Source: Glossina fuscipes (Eukaryota; Arthropoda; Insecta; Diptera; Glossinidae). Taken from it: DNA of 64,000 nucleotides. The position numbers were made by a program, and so were the translations under genes. Below, in pieces: positions 49,871 to 60,975 of this stretch. The stretch covers positions 33,458,375 through 33,522,374 of the forward strand of contig NW_023998416.1 of the NCBI RefSeq assembly GCF_014805625.2, written 5' to 3'. Below the pieces are notes generated by a model. The model did not search any database, was not told the DNA's origin, and was given only the letters and a program-made list of their open reading frames with translations. Within the stretch, counting starts at the first letter, position 1, and the number at the start of each line of letters is the position of its first letter.

Positions 49871-50719
49871 AGAGATTTCATTATTAAGCTCTGATGGAGA
49901 GAAGTACTCTTTGAATTCTTTTTGATTTATTTTATTTGGTGAAGAGTTTGGAAATTTTTAATTAAAAATGCATTAAATAATTCATTTAATTACATTTACT
50001 TACTTTACAGAATAGAATTTTCAATGAATAAGAAATGAAAGAAAATGATTTGTTAATCATTTCGACATGGCAAAGCGCATAAGACATTTCTTATTTTTAA
50101 ATGAATCATTTTTTCCCTTTGAGATGAATTCGCATTGTTAGTCTACCCTATGTACGTTTATATATGCAAATTAATGTTTGCTCTTACTCCGAGCCTCAAA
50201 TGAATGAATGAGAAATATTTGTCGAGTTTTCCCTCGTAACCTGCCTATGTCTCTCTCTATACGGTAATAAAACAAGATTTTAATAATTAATTTCGTTTAC
50301 CTTGAATGTCTCAAAAAAAATTTCTGAAAATTTAAGTTCTCTTATTTACATATATGTAGAGAGACACATTTATACATGACAATTGCACAATACAGATAAA
50401 AACAACTAAACATATTCATATTTACGTGTCGACAAGTGCATTACAAAATGTGTGTGACACGAAATTTGTTTTTCGGCAAAAAAATTGAAAAAATTGCTAC
50501 CATGTAAAGCATACTTTTTAATATATTTCGAATATCTAAAATGTGTGTAAATAACTTCAGTGCCGGTAGTGACAATAAAATTAATAAATTGGAAATTTAT
50601 AGAATCAATTACGGATAAGATTTCTTAAGAATGCTGGTTAGGAAAATCATCAGAAAGAACCCAAATACAATAGAATTTGTTAATATATAAAACATATATG
50701 TGTGGACAAAATGTTAGAC
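49871..50719. other. non-coding, nothing recognised
   Basis: AT-rich, no frame or repeat of note. Confidence 0.45.
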
Positions 50720-50905
50720 TTTTCAAAATCTTAACAAAAATGAATCGGTTAACAAAATCCTTTCAAAAGATCTCATTAATTGCGACCTGTAGGTTAAGCA
50801 GAGAAAGACAAAATGGGCAGAGGGGCGGTGGACGGACGGATAGACAACCTTAGGTTGATTTAGATAGTGATTCTGAACCGATGGGTGTATTAAAAGATGA
50901 CACAC
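50720..50905 (-). repeat. family A repeat, central fragment
   Basis: 'ttgcgacctgtaggttaagc', 'gtggacggacggatagac' and 'tagtgattctgaaccgatgg' are in minus order. Confidence 0.65.
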
Positions 50906-51982
50906 ATCTGGTGACACACTTGATAAAAGGCATAAAAAGAACGACTCGCCCAGGCGTGTACTGACCGGTTAAAAGAGCTGAATATTTCGTACTTTTCCGG
51001 TGCTTAGTAGTAGTATTAGGTATTAACAATGAACGAATATTCATTTTTTACTCGTTTTATATAAAAAGCTTTTATTGATTTTCTTTAAAACGTGTTTGTT
51101 GCTACTTCTTTTATTCTTAGGAAGGCATTAATAATGCTTACCTACTACTATTACTATGCACCTGGTACAAGGATTCGTGCCAAGAAGCAGGAAGTCGGTT
51201 CGTCTAGAGCAATTGAGAAATCACGCCGTGCTGACCTCATTACGCTGCGTCATCATAAAGGCGAAAATAAATAAAAATTCTCTAAAAGCACTCTCAAGTC
51301 GTTAGTATTTGTTAGTTGCGATGCATGTTTAATATTATCAAGACTGCCAACACAAAGCAGTGGGAAATTTACTGAACGTTTCACACCACTCTTGTGTTAC
51401 TTGTGCATATTTTTGTACTAATGATATCAAACATTTAAACACACACTTGCATTTCTTTATATAGTAGTTACATACACAGAATATTCATTTAACCTATTCG
51501 AGAATACGAGCCACGTGTGCTTTCCATTAACTTTATAGTTCTCGGACAGAAGAGTAGGCTAATCAATAATCAATCTTTACAAATTTCTTTGATTTTCTTT
51601 TCCATTTGCGTACGTTTTGCTTCTCTCCTCCTCCGCTCTCCATCGAACATGCTATTTTCCGTATTTCTATTGTATCATCAAAAACAGAACGGTTGAATGT
51701 TCTTCTACAAATACCCTCGATACAAGGTATTGATACTCAGATATTGAGCTGTCCTAGTGATCTGCCTCCATACATGCAATTTGTAGGTCATTCTATTTTT
51801 TTGGCTCTTACTGTTCTTCTTCTTCTCCTTCCTTATGTTATTCAGCAAATTCCGAAAATTCCCTGGGGTGTGTAAAAAGGGCGCAATGTGAATATAGAGT
51901 TCTTTTTTGGGGCCTTAGTAAAGACAGGTACACAATAGATGGTATATAATATTATCATTTATTTGTTTTAGCGATTACTTGA
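50906..51982. other. non-coding; one membrane-like frame
   Basis: A plus-strand frame of 89 codons (51606-51875) ends with a hydrophobic segment (FLALTVLLLLLPYVIQQI) that could span a membrane. It follows a C/T-rich tract, and no homologue or splice signal supports it. Confidence 0.3.
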
Positions 51983-52480
51983 TTAAAGTTTTTTTTGCTC
52001 TTCATTTTGCGTGTCATAATTAAATAGTTGTCCCATTGTTCTGATTGTTCTGAAACAAACACATTGATGGAGACTATGCGAAAGTGAGTCCGGCACCTTA
52101 GTGAAACCGATACGTGCAAAACCCAAATTGTCTTGCATAGGAAGGCTCTTGGACTTCCCGTCCCGGCCACCTTGTCGAGCCAAGCAATCTGCCGTTTACG
52201 CTTCGATCAATTAGCGAAAAGTAAAAGGAAATATGAGATATAACTTCTTAATGGATACGATTATAGAGCATTCATGTACTAAGAGTGATTTCAATGATTT
52301 TTTTCCGCGATCACAACTAACATTATGCAGAGAATCGTGTTTCACATGAAAGATATCAACTTCAGTACCTGAGCTTACCGTTGCTTTTTTCGTTTGATCA
52401 TCAATAGGAAACTGTAAGAGTGCCCGCATTTCAAGTATTGAAAAGCGAAGCAAAAAAAATTTTATAAAAACGTTGTGCAT
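51983..52480 (-). pseudogene. unrecognised decayed coding relic
   Basis: Two protein-like blocks follow on the minus strand. At 52480-52211 the frame includes LLQFPIDDQTKKATVSSGTE and FHVKHDSLHNVSCDRGKKSL. At about 52197-51983 it reads QGGRDGKSKSLPMQDNLGFA, then RIGFTKVPDSLSHSLHQCVC. The join requires passing a stop and a frame change. No family recognised. It lies about 1 kb upstream of the Pvf exon, on the opposite strand. Confidence 0.3.
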
Positions 52481-53506
52481 GAAGCCTATACCATCTACCA
52501 GGAATTAAAGAGCCAGGTGGCAGCGAAAGTCAATAGTTTTTTTCCTTTTTCAAACTTAATTTTTCTTCATTCATTCGTTCATTTACTACTTGCCGTTTGC
52601 TCACGTGCAGCCAGATCATGTGTTTGTAAAGCAAAATTGAGCGCTTGAACGCCTCACAAGAAATTTGTTTTCAAACGAAATCATTTGATGAAATGCCTGA
52701 TGTAACAGTTTCGCATTATATATGTGATCTTAGAAAATGAGGCATCATTTTTTCGATTAATTTCGTAAGTCCTTGTATCATATTTTAGATTGATTAACTC
52801 TTTGAGTTCCTTATAGGTTGTAAGCTATGAATAACTCTACCTTGCAGCAGTGTATGGAAAGAGAAAAATTCTGCTCATCAATACTATAATTAATATTTGC
52901 AGCAGGCAATGGCTTTGTTTTACAAATTCTTTTACATAATAAAACGAAAATATTTTTACTTTTCAAGAATAGGTATAAAGTGCAAGATTTTCTCAATAAC
53001 GAAGGGAACACTGCATCACTCAAGGAAAACTATAGCTGCTATTCAGTGGTATAAAGGTTTCATAGGAACAGCGCAGCTGCTAGGTGCTAGTCCATACGGC
53101 TTTCTCACCTGACCTGGCTGCGTCCATTTATTTACATCGATGAGACACACACTAGCTGAACAGCGCTTTACTCCTTATGAAAATTGGCCGATAAATGGAT
53201 TGCCTTAAAAGCGCGATTGCATTATTGACGGGACATTCCCAAATTTTCGCACAGTTAGGAAGAATGTGTAGCTAGCCATGTACTTCGTACCTCGAGCAAA
53301 GAAAAGTGTATTTTACGTACATTTACGTGCGGTTTCAAATGTACATACCGGGGCAAACACCTACACTTTTACATATATAATGTAATATAATATGTATACG
53401 TTTGCATGCATTGATATTGAAGTAAACCACTTCTAAAAAGATTTCATTGTTAATTTTTATTTTTAATGCATTTCGTATATGCTTTCCGCTCTTCTCATTA
53501 TTGCAG
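52481..53506 (+). other. intron sequence upstream of the Pvf exon
   Basis: No gene recognised. The last 30 bases form a good 3' splice region: pyrimidine-rich 'gctttccgctcttctcatta' then TTGCAG, with AG at 53505-53506. Confidence 0.55.
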
Positions 53507-53684
53507 CTTTGGCTAGTGTTCATTACCGTCGTATTGCGGGCGAGAGTACGTGTCGATTGGCACAGCCGCGTGTTGAACATATACGTCGAGATCCTTGGAA
53601 AATCTGTACACCTCACTGCACAGTAATGTATCGGTGTGCCAACGATACTGTTTGCTGTCCCAGCGAACGTCAGTCTTGTGCACC
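53507..53684 (+). CDS. Pvf: internal exon of a PDGF/VEGF-like growth factor (Pvf type)
   Basis: The exon encodes 58 residues with split codons at both ends. Cysteines fall at residues 15, 33, 37, 43, 49, 50 and 57. The core TPHCTVMYRC, five residues, CC, then SCAP fits the PDGF/VEGF signature P-x-C-x4-R-C ... C-C ... C-x-P, and C15 (CRLAQPRVEHI) is the expected first domain cysteine. The exon ends in CC, the first two bases of any proline codon, so the conserved C-x-P is completed whatever follows. TTGCAG precedes it and GTAACG follows. The late C-x-C of the fold is absent and should lie in the next exon. Fly Pvf proteins are secreted ligands of the receptor tyrosine kinase Pvr, acting in blood-cell survival and migration and in epithelial closure. 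Odd points: the RC-CC spacer is longer than the Gly-Gly of vertebrate VEGF, and Cys33 is extra. Which Pvf paralogue this is cannot be told. Confidence 0.85.
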
Positions 53685-54644
53685 GTAACGTATAAAAATC
53701 GTCTATTTACACTTTTTCGTAAGTATACGAGTTTTACTCCTGTGCGGAGGGCTGGTCAGTAAATTATTACATTTGTGTGCCTGTGGTTGAATGCCTTTGT
53801 AAACTCGGTATGTTGGGTTTGGCGGTTGGGTGGTTTGTTTTTCGGTTGAACTCTACAGTGCGAGGAATAATAATGAGGTCAACAATTCTTTCAATTTGAT
53901 CGCTTTAAATAACAACATTTCTGCTAGATTTTAACTTTAGTCAGTCAAGTCAGTTTCAAGTACTTTGAAATGTTGTTTATTGTTATCAGTTTTCAGATTT
54001 AATTAAAGGCAAATTGCGGAGAATTTTTTACGAAATATCGTTTGCACAAAACTTTGCGCAAAGAAATAAAGGAAAAATGAAACAATGTTTAATTGCGGGC
54101 AAAATATTTTTAATTGCAAAGGAAAACTTTCTAATTAAGGGATTTGAATTTAGTTATTACTTGAAGTAAGAAGAAGAAAAATTCGTTTGAGAATTTCTTA
54201 AGGGAATACATAAGAGTTCTCTCTTTTTTTCTTTAACTTGCTTGCCTGTCCAGATGGAAACTGCTAATCGACGTTTCAGCCGCTTTCCTATATATCCGAT
54301 CATTATAAAATTTTTTAAGCACTACCCCAGACAATTTTCTTCGATATTCAGTATGGCGGATAGCAATCTCCTTCATCTGATTATCAAATAAAAGGGGTTG
54401 ATTAAAGGAATGCATCGACCTAAGTACTCTGGATGTCTAGCGAAGTTTTTGTTTCTTAACGAAACTTTTAATACGAGTATCACTTGAAAGTATTTGAAGA
54501 GTAGAATGGGAATGGCAAATGAACTACATAAAAATATATAAAGTGTGCAGAAAAGAATTTTTAAAATACACTTTTATTACGATGAGTCAAATACAATGGA
54601 ATACAAATTTTTACCCACAAGCAGCTTTACGTGACTATGTGTAT
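53685..54644 (+). other. intron sequence downstream of the Pvf exon
   Basis: Starts GTAACG. No following exon with the expected late cysteines was found. A minus-strand frame of 60 codons (54233-54415) is unrecognised. Confidence 0.5.
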
Positions 54645-54865
54645 GTATGAGTAGCCGGGTGGGTGAAAATCGCGATCAATCTTCGCAGGTTCAAATATCA
54701 AGTGAGGTAGTTTTTCTTGATCGTTGCTACAGCGACTGCTCAATTGGTAAATGCCGATTGGGCACATGTCTACTACCTCGCTACTTTCTTTTCTTTCCTA
54801 GCTTCTTGCTGACCTCGACCGTGTTATACGAATAGGGAAGCATTCCCTGAGTGGTTGATCCTATT
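54645..54865 (+). repeat. family D repeat, copy 3 (possible tRNA-derived SINE)
   Basis: Head 'tgagtagccgggtgggtg' (A-box-like, 54648) and 'gcaggttcaaatatcaag' (B-box-like, 54685), then 'gccgattgggcacatgtct', a C/T-rich middle, 'gaccgtgttatacgaatag' and 'gagtggttgatcctat'. A Cys-containing 62-codon frame here (RCYSDCSIGKCRLGTC) is part of the repeat and is not a Pvf exon. Confidence 0.55.
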
Positions 54866-56499
54866 TAAAAAAATCAAGCTTAATACGTTTAAAAAAAATA
54901 CAAACTTCCCTCATATCGCCCTCGTAAGCTTCAGCAAAAAATCAGGCCTCTAAGGGGGTTGATCTAGCTTTAAACCACAGTTTGCAGATTTCATTCTCAG
55001 GAGATTGAACTCGGTATCTAGGCTAAAATAGTACGATCTGTACTTACTATGACTTACTTTTCCACATTCTGGTGTTAGAATAAGTTTATATACTATATTA
55101 TGAAGGACCACGATTTTGATGCAGACTTAATCTACTAAGTGAGAGAAGTTCGTAGACGTAGTTAAAGCAAGAGATATTTCCTTACTCGAAGTACTTCTTC
55201 GCATAAAAATTCAATTGACCCGTAACACTGATCTTTGAATAGATATTTGTCGAAAGTAAAGTGGCTTGAATTATGACGCCTGAAGACTAAGTATAATGTA
55301 AAGTGAATCGATTTTTAGATAATTCTCAATGTAGCTTTTTTTTAAATTATTATTCAACACTCAGGGAATATCTCTGTAACTTATAAATACCGTGATGATC
55401 AGAAGGAAATGGGCAACATACCACTCGTAATTTAAGTATCGACAACGGTAATGGGAATTTGTCACCCTGCTAGTCACGCTTCGTATGTGTGCTACTAATT
55501 GAGTGGAAAATAAGTAATGAAATAGAAACATGCTCTTCGAGCCACATAAGCAATTTGATTCCCCTGCGAGTAATTTCGAAGACTTAAGGCGATGAAAAAT
55601 TATGGAAAAAATGTATTGAGTGTAAGCCTTTGTAGACATTAGTCGCATCTGACGCGTTCATTGCTTGCGAAATTTTGGGTTTGGATAACTTTGACGGTAT
55701 AAGCTTCAGCTGTTTGCAAGTAGCCACTCAGTCTTTAACAAAGTGTAAGGAAATGAGTTTGGAAACGAGCAGCATTTCCTGGTGTAAGATGAAAAAGAGT
55801 AGGTGGAATAACTAAGTTAGGTTGTAAGTGAGCTACAAAAAAAGGTAGAAAGTGTTTTGCGAGATTTCGATCTCAGGGGCGGTCTTCACGTAAGAACTAG
55901 AGTCTTTTCTATATACAGAAATTTGTAGCGATTAATAATCGATGTTCTTCCTGATCCACTACACTACTAGCTCTCTGTATGCCCAAACCCAATTCTCATT
56001 GTCGTTTATGTAAATAAGTTTCACTAAGCTCTCGTTTCAATTTTCACCATCAAGTTTTACTTATATTTTCAGATTTGATTATCTTAATTGATTAATCAAT
56101 GCTCGACATTTAACAAGAAGCAATTCTTAAACATTTAAAAACTGCTGGCTTGGATTTGAAATCATAATCTCGTCTCTTGTCGCATTTTATTTGATTTTAA
56201 TTTTACTTTCAACTAACATTGATATCAAAGTTCATTCTAAATGGAAAATTAAAAAGAGAAGTTAAGAAGAACTTTCCTCGAATCCTGCACTATTCAAAAG
56301 AAAAAGCACTGTGTAATTTAGCCACAGGCAGATTTATTTAAAAAGAAAAATACCTGGAATACTTGTCAACATCATTGTGCGTCCATTCTTTTCAAAGCAG
56401 TTTACTAACTTTTTTTTGTTGTTTCCCGATAAATGCATTTTCAAGCAAAGGTATATGTGCTGATAATGTAACGACAAGCCTGTGACAATGACAACTTCC
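54866..56499. other. non-coding, nothing recognised
   Basis: No supported feature. A minus-strand frame of 95 codons (55361-55648) shows no domain. Confidence 0.4.
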
Positions 56500-57105
56500 T
56501 TTTTATACACACCACCAAACAATGATGTGTATATTCGTTGCAACAAAGTATTCACAACACACAGAAAGAAGACTCACGTACGCTGCAGTACATACACTGT
56601 TTATTATTATTACGTTCTTACATTTTTCTTCTTTCTATTAAACTCTTGGTCAATATTGAAATCAAAATCGACTTAAGCATGTCCGTCAGTCCGCCTGTCT
56701 GTCTGCCTATCTGTCTGTTTACGTAGCTGTTCGGCCATCGATCTCTCCCTCCGTCTATCTATCCGTCTGTGCACAGCATGTCTGTGATAAGCATTATCTT
56801 GCTCGTACAGATGGACGAGCAATCAATATGAACACTGGAAGTTAGCGCCCGCAAAATGGTGTTGAAAATTGCGGAAATCGACGAAAGAACCCAAGCATAA
56901 TACAGCATAAACAAAGAAAGCAAACAAAATTATATTTCCTTGTTTACAACACATATGGGCATAAAACAGTTCATGCGTATTGAATGGACAAAAATCGGCG
57001 AGATCTAGAAAGATTATCAAAATTATTTTTGTGTATCTTCGAAGAAGACATGTGATGGGTGCAAAAGATTCTGCCACAGCTGAATACAATTTTCTTACTT
57101 GTTTA
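56500..57105 (+). repeat. family B repeat, about 0.6 kb with both ends
   Basis: 5' hairpin at 56504-56535 ('tatacacaccacc' / 'gatgtgtata'), 'aagcatgtccgtcagtccgc', further gtctgtctg units, and the 3' end 'tgatgggtgcaaaagattct' then 'gaatacaattttcttacttg'. The open frames on both strands here are repeat-derived. Confidence 0.7.
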
Positions 57106-59865
57106 TTAGCAATACCAGTGAAAGCAGAGCAGTTGCAGATCTCAAAAAGCAATAGGCATTTACATGAAGTTCGAGGCAAAACTTGAGCAGTTTACTGTGT
57201 TACATTGTATTCACTTTGAAGTCATTTCACAACTACTTGCATAGGTAGTTAATAATGTGCACATTCTCCTCTTTTTACGTATTTGTATAGGTAGATTAGT
57301 GTGGTCTGCAGAGATAAGTAAGTAATATGCAAGTGCGTTGACTGTGCCCAGCAAATTCGGAAGTTCCTAGAAATATGTGAAAATCGTCTTATCAGAAAAT
57401 CCAAGTAGCATAGCAAATGCAAATTTACAGAAATATTATTAGCATCAATTACTTCATTTAGCTCGACATCGACATTAAGCACACATTGAAGACAACTACA
57501 TTATCATATTTATCGGATTTAAATCTGATAATACTATGAATAACTCGTCATATGTACAGCTTTGATGTAACGATGCTGTGTGCATCTCTCTGTTTCTGTT
57601 ATAACTGCATTCGCCCTATATTAACACTAAATACACCATTGGAGATGAAGTGAGCCCCATTTCAATTCAACAGGCGACATTATCTGCACACGCCGTTATG
57701 ATATCGCCATTGCAACATATCTTTTCATGTTTACCTCGCTGTTGCTTATATATTGTGACCGACAAATTTACGCCACCCGGCTCTAACTACTGCGAGAGGT
57801 CATTTAGTCCCCCGAATAATTTATATGCCATCTCTACATTTCTCGGAAGTGTATCATACAATTTCTCGACAGCACAACATTTATTTGTTAATGTATGATA
57901 ATCAATGCTGCTATCAATCCTGCTGAAGAAGCAGCCTCTCAAAGGAATCAACTGAATAATATAAACGGCATTTTTAACGCTTCAAATAAATAGCAAATGA
58001 AGCGATACATTTATATTGAATATATTGATAAAAGGAAATGTTTAGAAAAAGTGCTATAAGAAGTTGCCAACCCTCGAAAGGAAGTACACATCATGTGGAC
58101 GAAAATGTCTTCGCTTCTCTCCTTTTAGTTCTGTGGGGTACGGCCGGCGACGGCCAAAATTTTCGATAACGTTTTTATGGGGAGAAATAACGAGCCCTTC
58201 AGAATAGTCATCCAACGCAGTTTCCACGTAATTTTTAATTTTTGGGAAATATCTTAACACTGAGTCATTTTTTCAACTGTCTAAAGAGTTTCGTTGTTTT
58301 GAGAAATTGGACCACGGACGAACGCGTTTAAAAATGCTTCGGATACGAACACTGTTTCAACTGCTTGCCACACAACGGCCTGTTTTGAAAACATGAATAG
58401 CCATAGGGTAGGATATTCACTGCTGGACCATACCCTACGACAGTATTTCTAGTTGTTTTCAACATATTTTTTAGTGAGTAAATAGCGCAAAGCTATGTAT
58501 ACGTGAAATTTTAGTCGGCTCAGTGTTAATGTACTTGATACAATTATTCTATTTTGTATTTCTCTGCTCACCAACGACCAGTGAAGCTGTCGGAAACATT
58601 TTCAGTTGTCAAGCCGTTATTTACCTTTAAACAGGATCGCGCATGAATCCACGGAAAATGAATGCTTTCGTATTAATTTATTGCTTCATTTTTTAGTTTA
58701 GGCTGTTAAGTTCCCACGCAATCTTCCAATATTTGCATTCACAAAAACAAGTTTGTGAGTATTTGCCTGCTAAGCAATCGTCCAAACATTCAGCCACAAA
58801 CGTTTTATTAATGCCTTTAACATAGCGTGACACCTATTGGCGTACAGATGGCATACGCTAAGCATGCCATTTTAATTGGTCACCCCATGTGAAGTGATCG
58901 GTTTAGTAACATTGGCATAAAGCTTTAAATTTTTTTTATAAATTTTAGAAATGCAAAAGCAACAACAAGATTTAATTGAATTATTTAATTAATGTTATTT
59001 CGTAAATATTTAATGTGATAGATGTTAAAAATTCCAACTCAATATTAATTCTATCAATACGTTCTCTCGAAATTGGACTGAGATTCTTATCGTGTACAGA
59101 ATAATGTATAAAAAACAATTCTTCACCATCCCGCGAGCCCAGGTCGGATTTAAATGATTGCAATAGTATTGTTTCTGAAACGAACAAAGATGCAGTAGTC
59201 GAACAACATGAAAAATTGAAAGCATTAAAAACATACAACAAACTCCAGACATAAGCTTGCAACTAAAAGTGAATAAGTTTCAAAAGCACATGGTCCCGAA
59301 ATGAAAATTAAACATATTTGCAAAATGTAAATTTGTCAATTTAAGGGCAATGTCCGAGCTGCATAGCCGTGCAGAGCTGAATAATGCTTTGAATAATACT
59401 TTGTTTTGGTCGATCAGTAATGATTGACAAGCTACGACAGGCATTTTTGCTTATTGTCTTGTCCGAGTTTACGCACTCTCAAGAGGTTGCGATGTGCTGT
59501 TCCCTTTCGGAGATAGGAAACAAGTAAAAACACCGTAGTGAGACATGACCCACCCTTAACCAGTTAACTGTGTGTGCCGAATATAAACGACGTGACCTAT
59601 TCATCCATTCTTGTATTTGCCAAAATAATGTATTTTAGAAAATATTTTCGTTATTTCGTAAAGCCGTTTGACGAGATTAATGGAAATTTATTATGAATAT
59701 CAAGTTTTGTGTGAACTTCATACAAAAATGTTGTTTTTAAACTTTGAATTGACTTGGACCATTTTCAAAATTAACTGAATGTCCTATAAATAAGTTAAAG
59801 TAGGAAAAAATCATGAGTTTTATTAGAAACGATAATTTTAAAAAGTAAAATATCGTCTTAGGGTT
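57106..59865. other. non-coding stretch with a weak family A trace
   Basis: Near 58280-58440 'gagaaattggaccacggacg' and 'aaaatgcttcggatacgaac' resemble a decayed plus-strand family A centre. A minus-strand frame at 58054-58260 (GRRRPYPTELKGEKRRHFRP) is hydrophilic but unrecognised. A 48-codon plus-strand block near 59106-59249 (RSDLNDCNSIVSETNKDAVV) is protein-like and unexplained. Confidence 0.3.
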
Positions 59866-60540
59866 TTACCAGTACGGGTTTTTAAGATTCCTAAAACACT
59901 CCTCGAAAGCTGGAGGGATATGTGGTAGTAAGCACATAAAACTTTTAGCTTTTCTTCCGTTACTGGTCTAGTGGTGGTTTATAATAGAAGCAATACGTGG
60001 AATTTAGAATCATCTAAAGAAGTTCTATAGAACATCGTATAACGTCCCTTTTCACAAATCTTATCCGTTGAATTTGTAGTCAAGGGACAGATTCATGTGC
60101 TCTATCTTCTTGCCGTTCACTCTTCTAGTAATTTCGCCGAAATAAAATTTGACTGCAACATTGGTTTTACTGAAAATGTATTTCTCCTTCTAGACTTTTT
60201 TATCAAACCATAATAATTCCCAGGAATGTGGAAGCAATTTGTTTTTTTTCATGTTCATTTCTATCAACCGGAAACCGTGGGCAGTCGGTAGAAAGGGATG
60301 ACCAGACACCAAAATTTTGTGGTCTATCGTTTCAATATTATTATTTAAGTACCGAGCAATTTTCATCCATGTCAATGCTGCTTTAAAGTCACGATCTCGG
60401 CTTGAGCAAGGCTTATTGTCGGCTATTATCTTTTTTTGAGTAATTATATGCTCCATAGTGTCAGGTAGACTGCAATGTGTTGTCGTTTCTGTTATTGTTT
60501 GATTGTCATTTTTCGACTTACTGTGTAGTTCAGAAACGCA
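59866..60540 (-). pseudogene. decayed DDE-type transposase, C-terminal half
   Basis: On the minus strand an open block (60540-60190) reads KKIIADNKPCSSRDRDFKAA, LTWMKIARYLNNNIETIDHK, ILVSGHPFLPTAHGFRLIEM and NMKKNKLLPHSWELL. This is the pattern of an insect/cnidarian transposase-like family: (S/A)DNC-x-GQN-x-N ... H-K-F-L-V-x-GHS-x-LP-x-D-x-x-F ... IE ... YVP-x-W. Further on, in shifted frames, come DDSKFHVLL, TTTRPVTEEKLKV and LLPHIPPAFEECFRNLKNPY, matching the family's 'RPVxEEK...LLxYIPPxxHDFYxxL' end. At least three frame changes or stops make it inactive, and the GQN motif has decayed to SSRDRD. The N-terminal half is not recognisable. The superfamily name is left open. Confidence 0.65.
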
Positions 60541-60699
60541 TCAAAAAGATTCACGCACCATTTCAAAGTAATGTTCATGTATTTTCTTTAAATTTTTGAC
60601 TTAGACCGCTTTCATAATTAACCGCTATCTAAAGGTTCATTTTTACGTTATAGTAAAAACTGCATTGAATTTAGTTTAAAATAATGCGTAGTGAAATAA

Positions 60700-60970
60700 C
60701 TGATGACCTTTTTAAGTTACGACTTAGACCACTTTCGTAATTACGGGCACAAATATCCTTCGCGTAATATAGTTCTTCGCGGAACGACTTTTGAAAGTAA
60801 AAAGTTATATGGGAAGTGGCCGAAAGCAAGGTGCGATTATCATTTTCAACAGCGTCTGTCCTTGAACCAGAATATGTCGATTTTCACAATTGCAACAAGA
60901 TATCTGAATAATTTTATCCTATAGAGGCGGACACACAAGCTTAAATCAATTCAGACTCACTTTCTCTAAT
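60700..60970 (-). repeat. family A repeat, abutting the full copy head to head
   Basis: 'gcggaacgacttttgaaag', 'ttttcaacagcgtctgtcc' and 'aattcagactcactttctct' are in minus order. It breaks off where the plus-strand full copy begins, so the two form an inverted pair. Confidence 0.6.
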
Positions 60971-60975
60971 AAACA

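Noticed and set aside
54647..54835. Cysteine-rich frame downstream of the Pvf exon, considered as the next exon
   Set aside because: The same DNA occurs at 35660 and 47495, so it is a dispersed repeat. The cysteine spacing does not fit the end of the PDGF domain.
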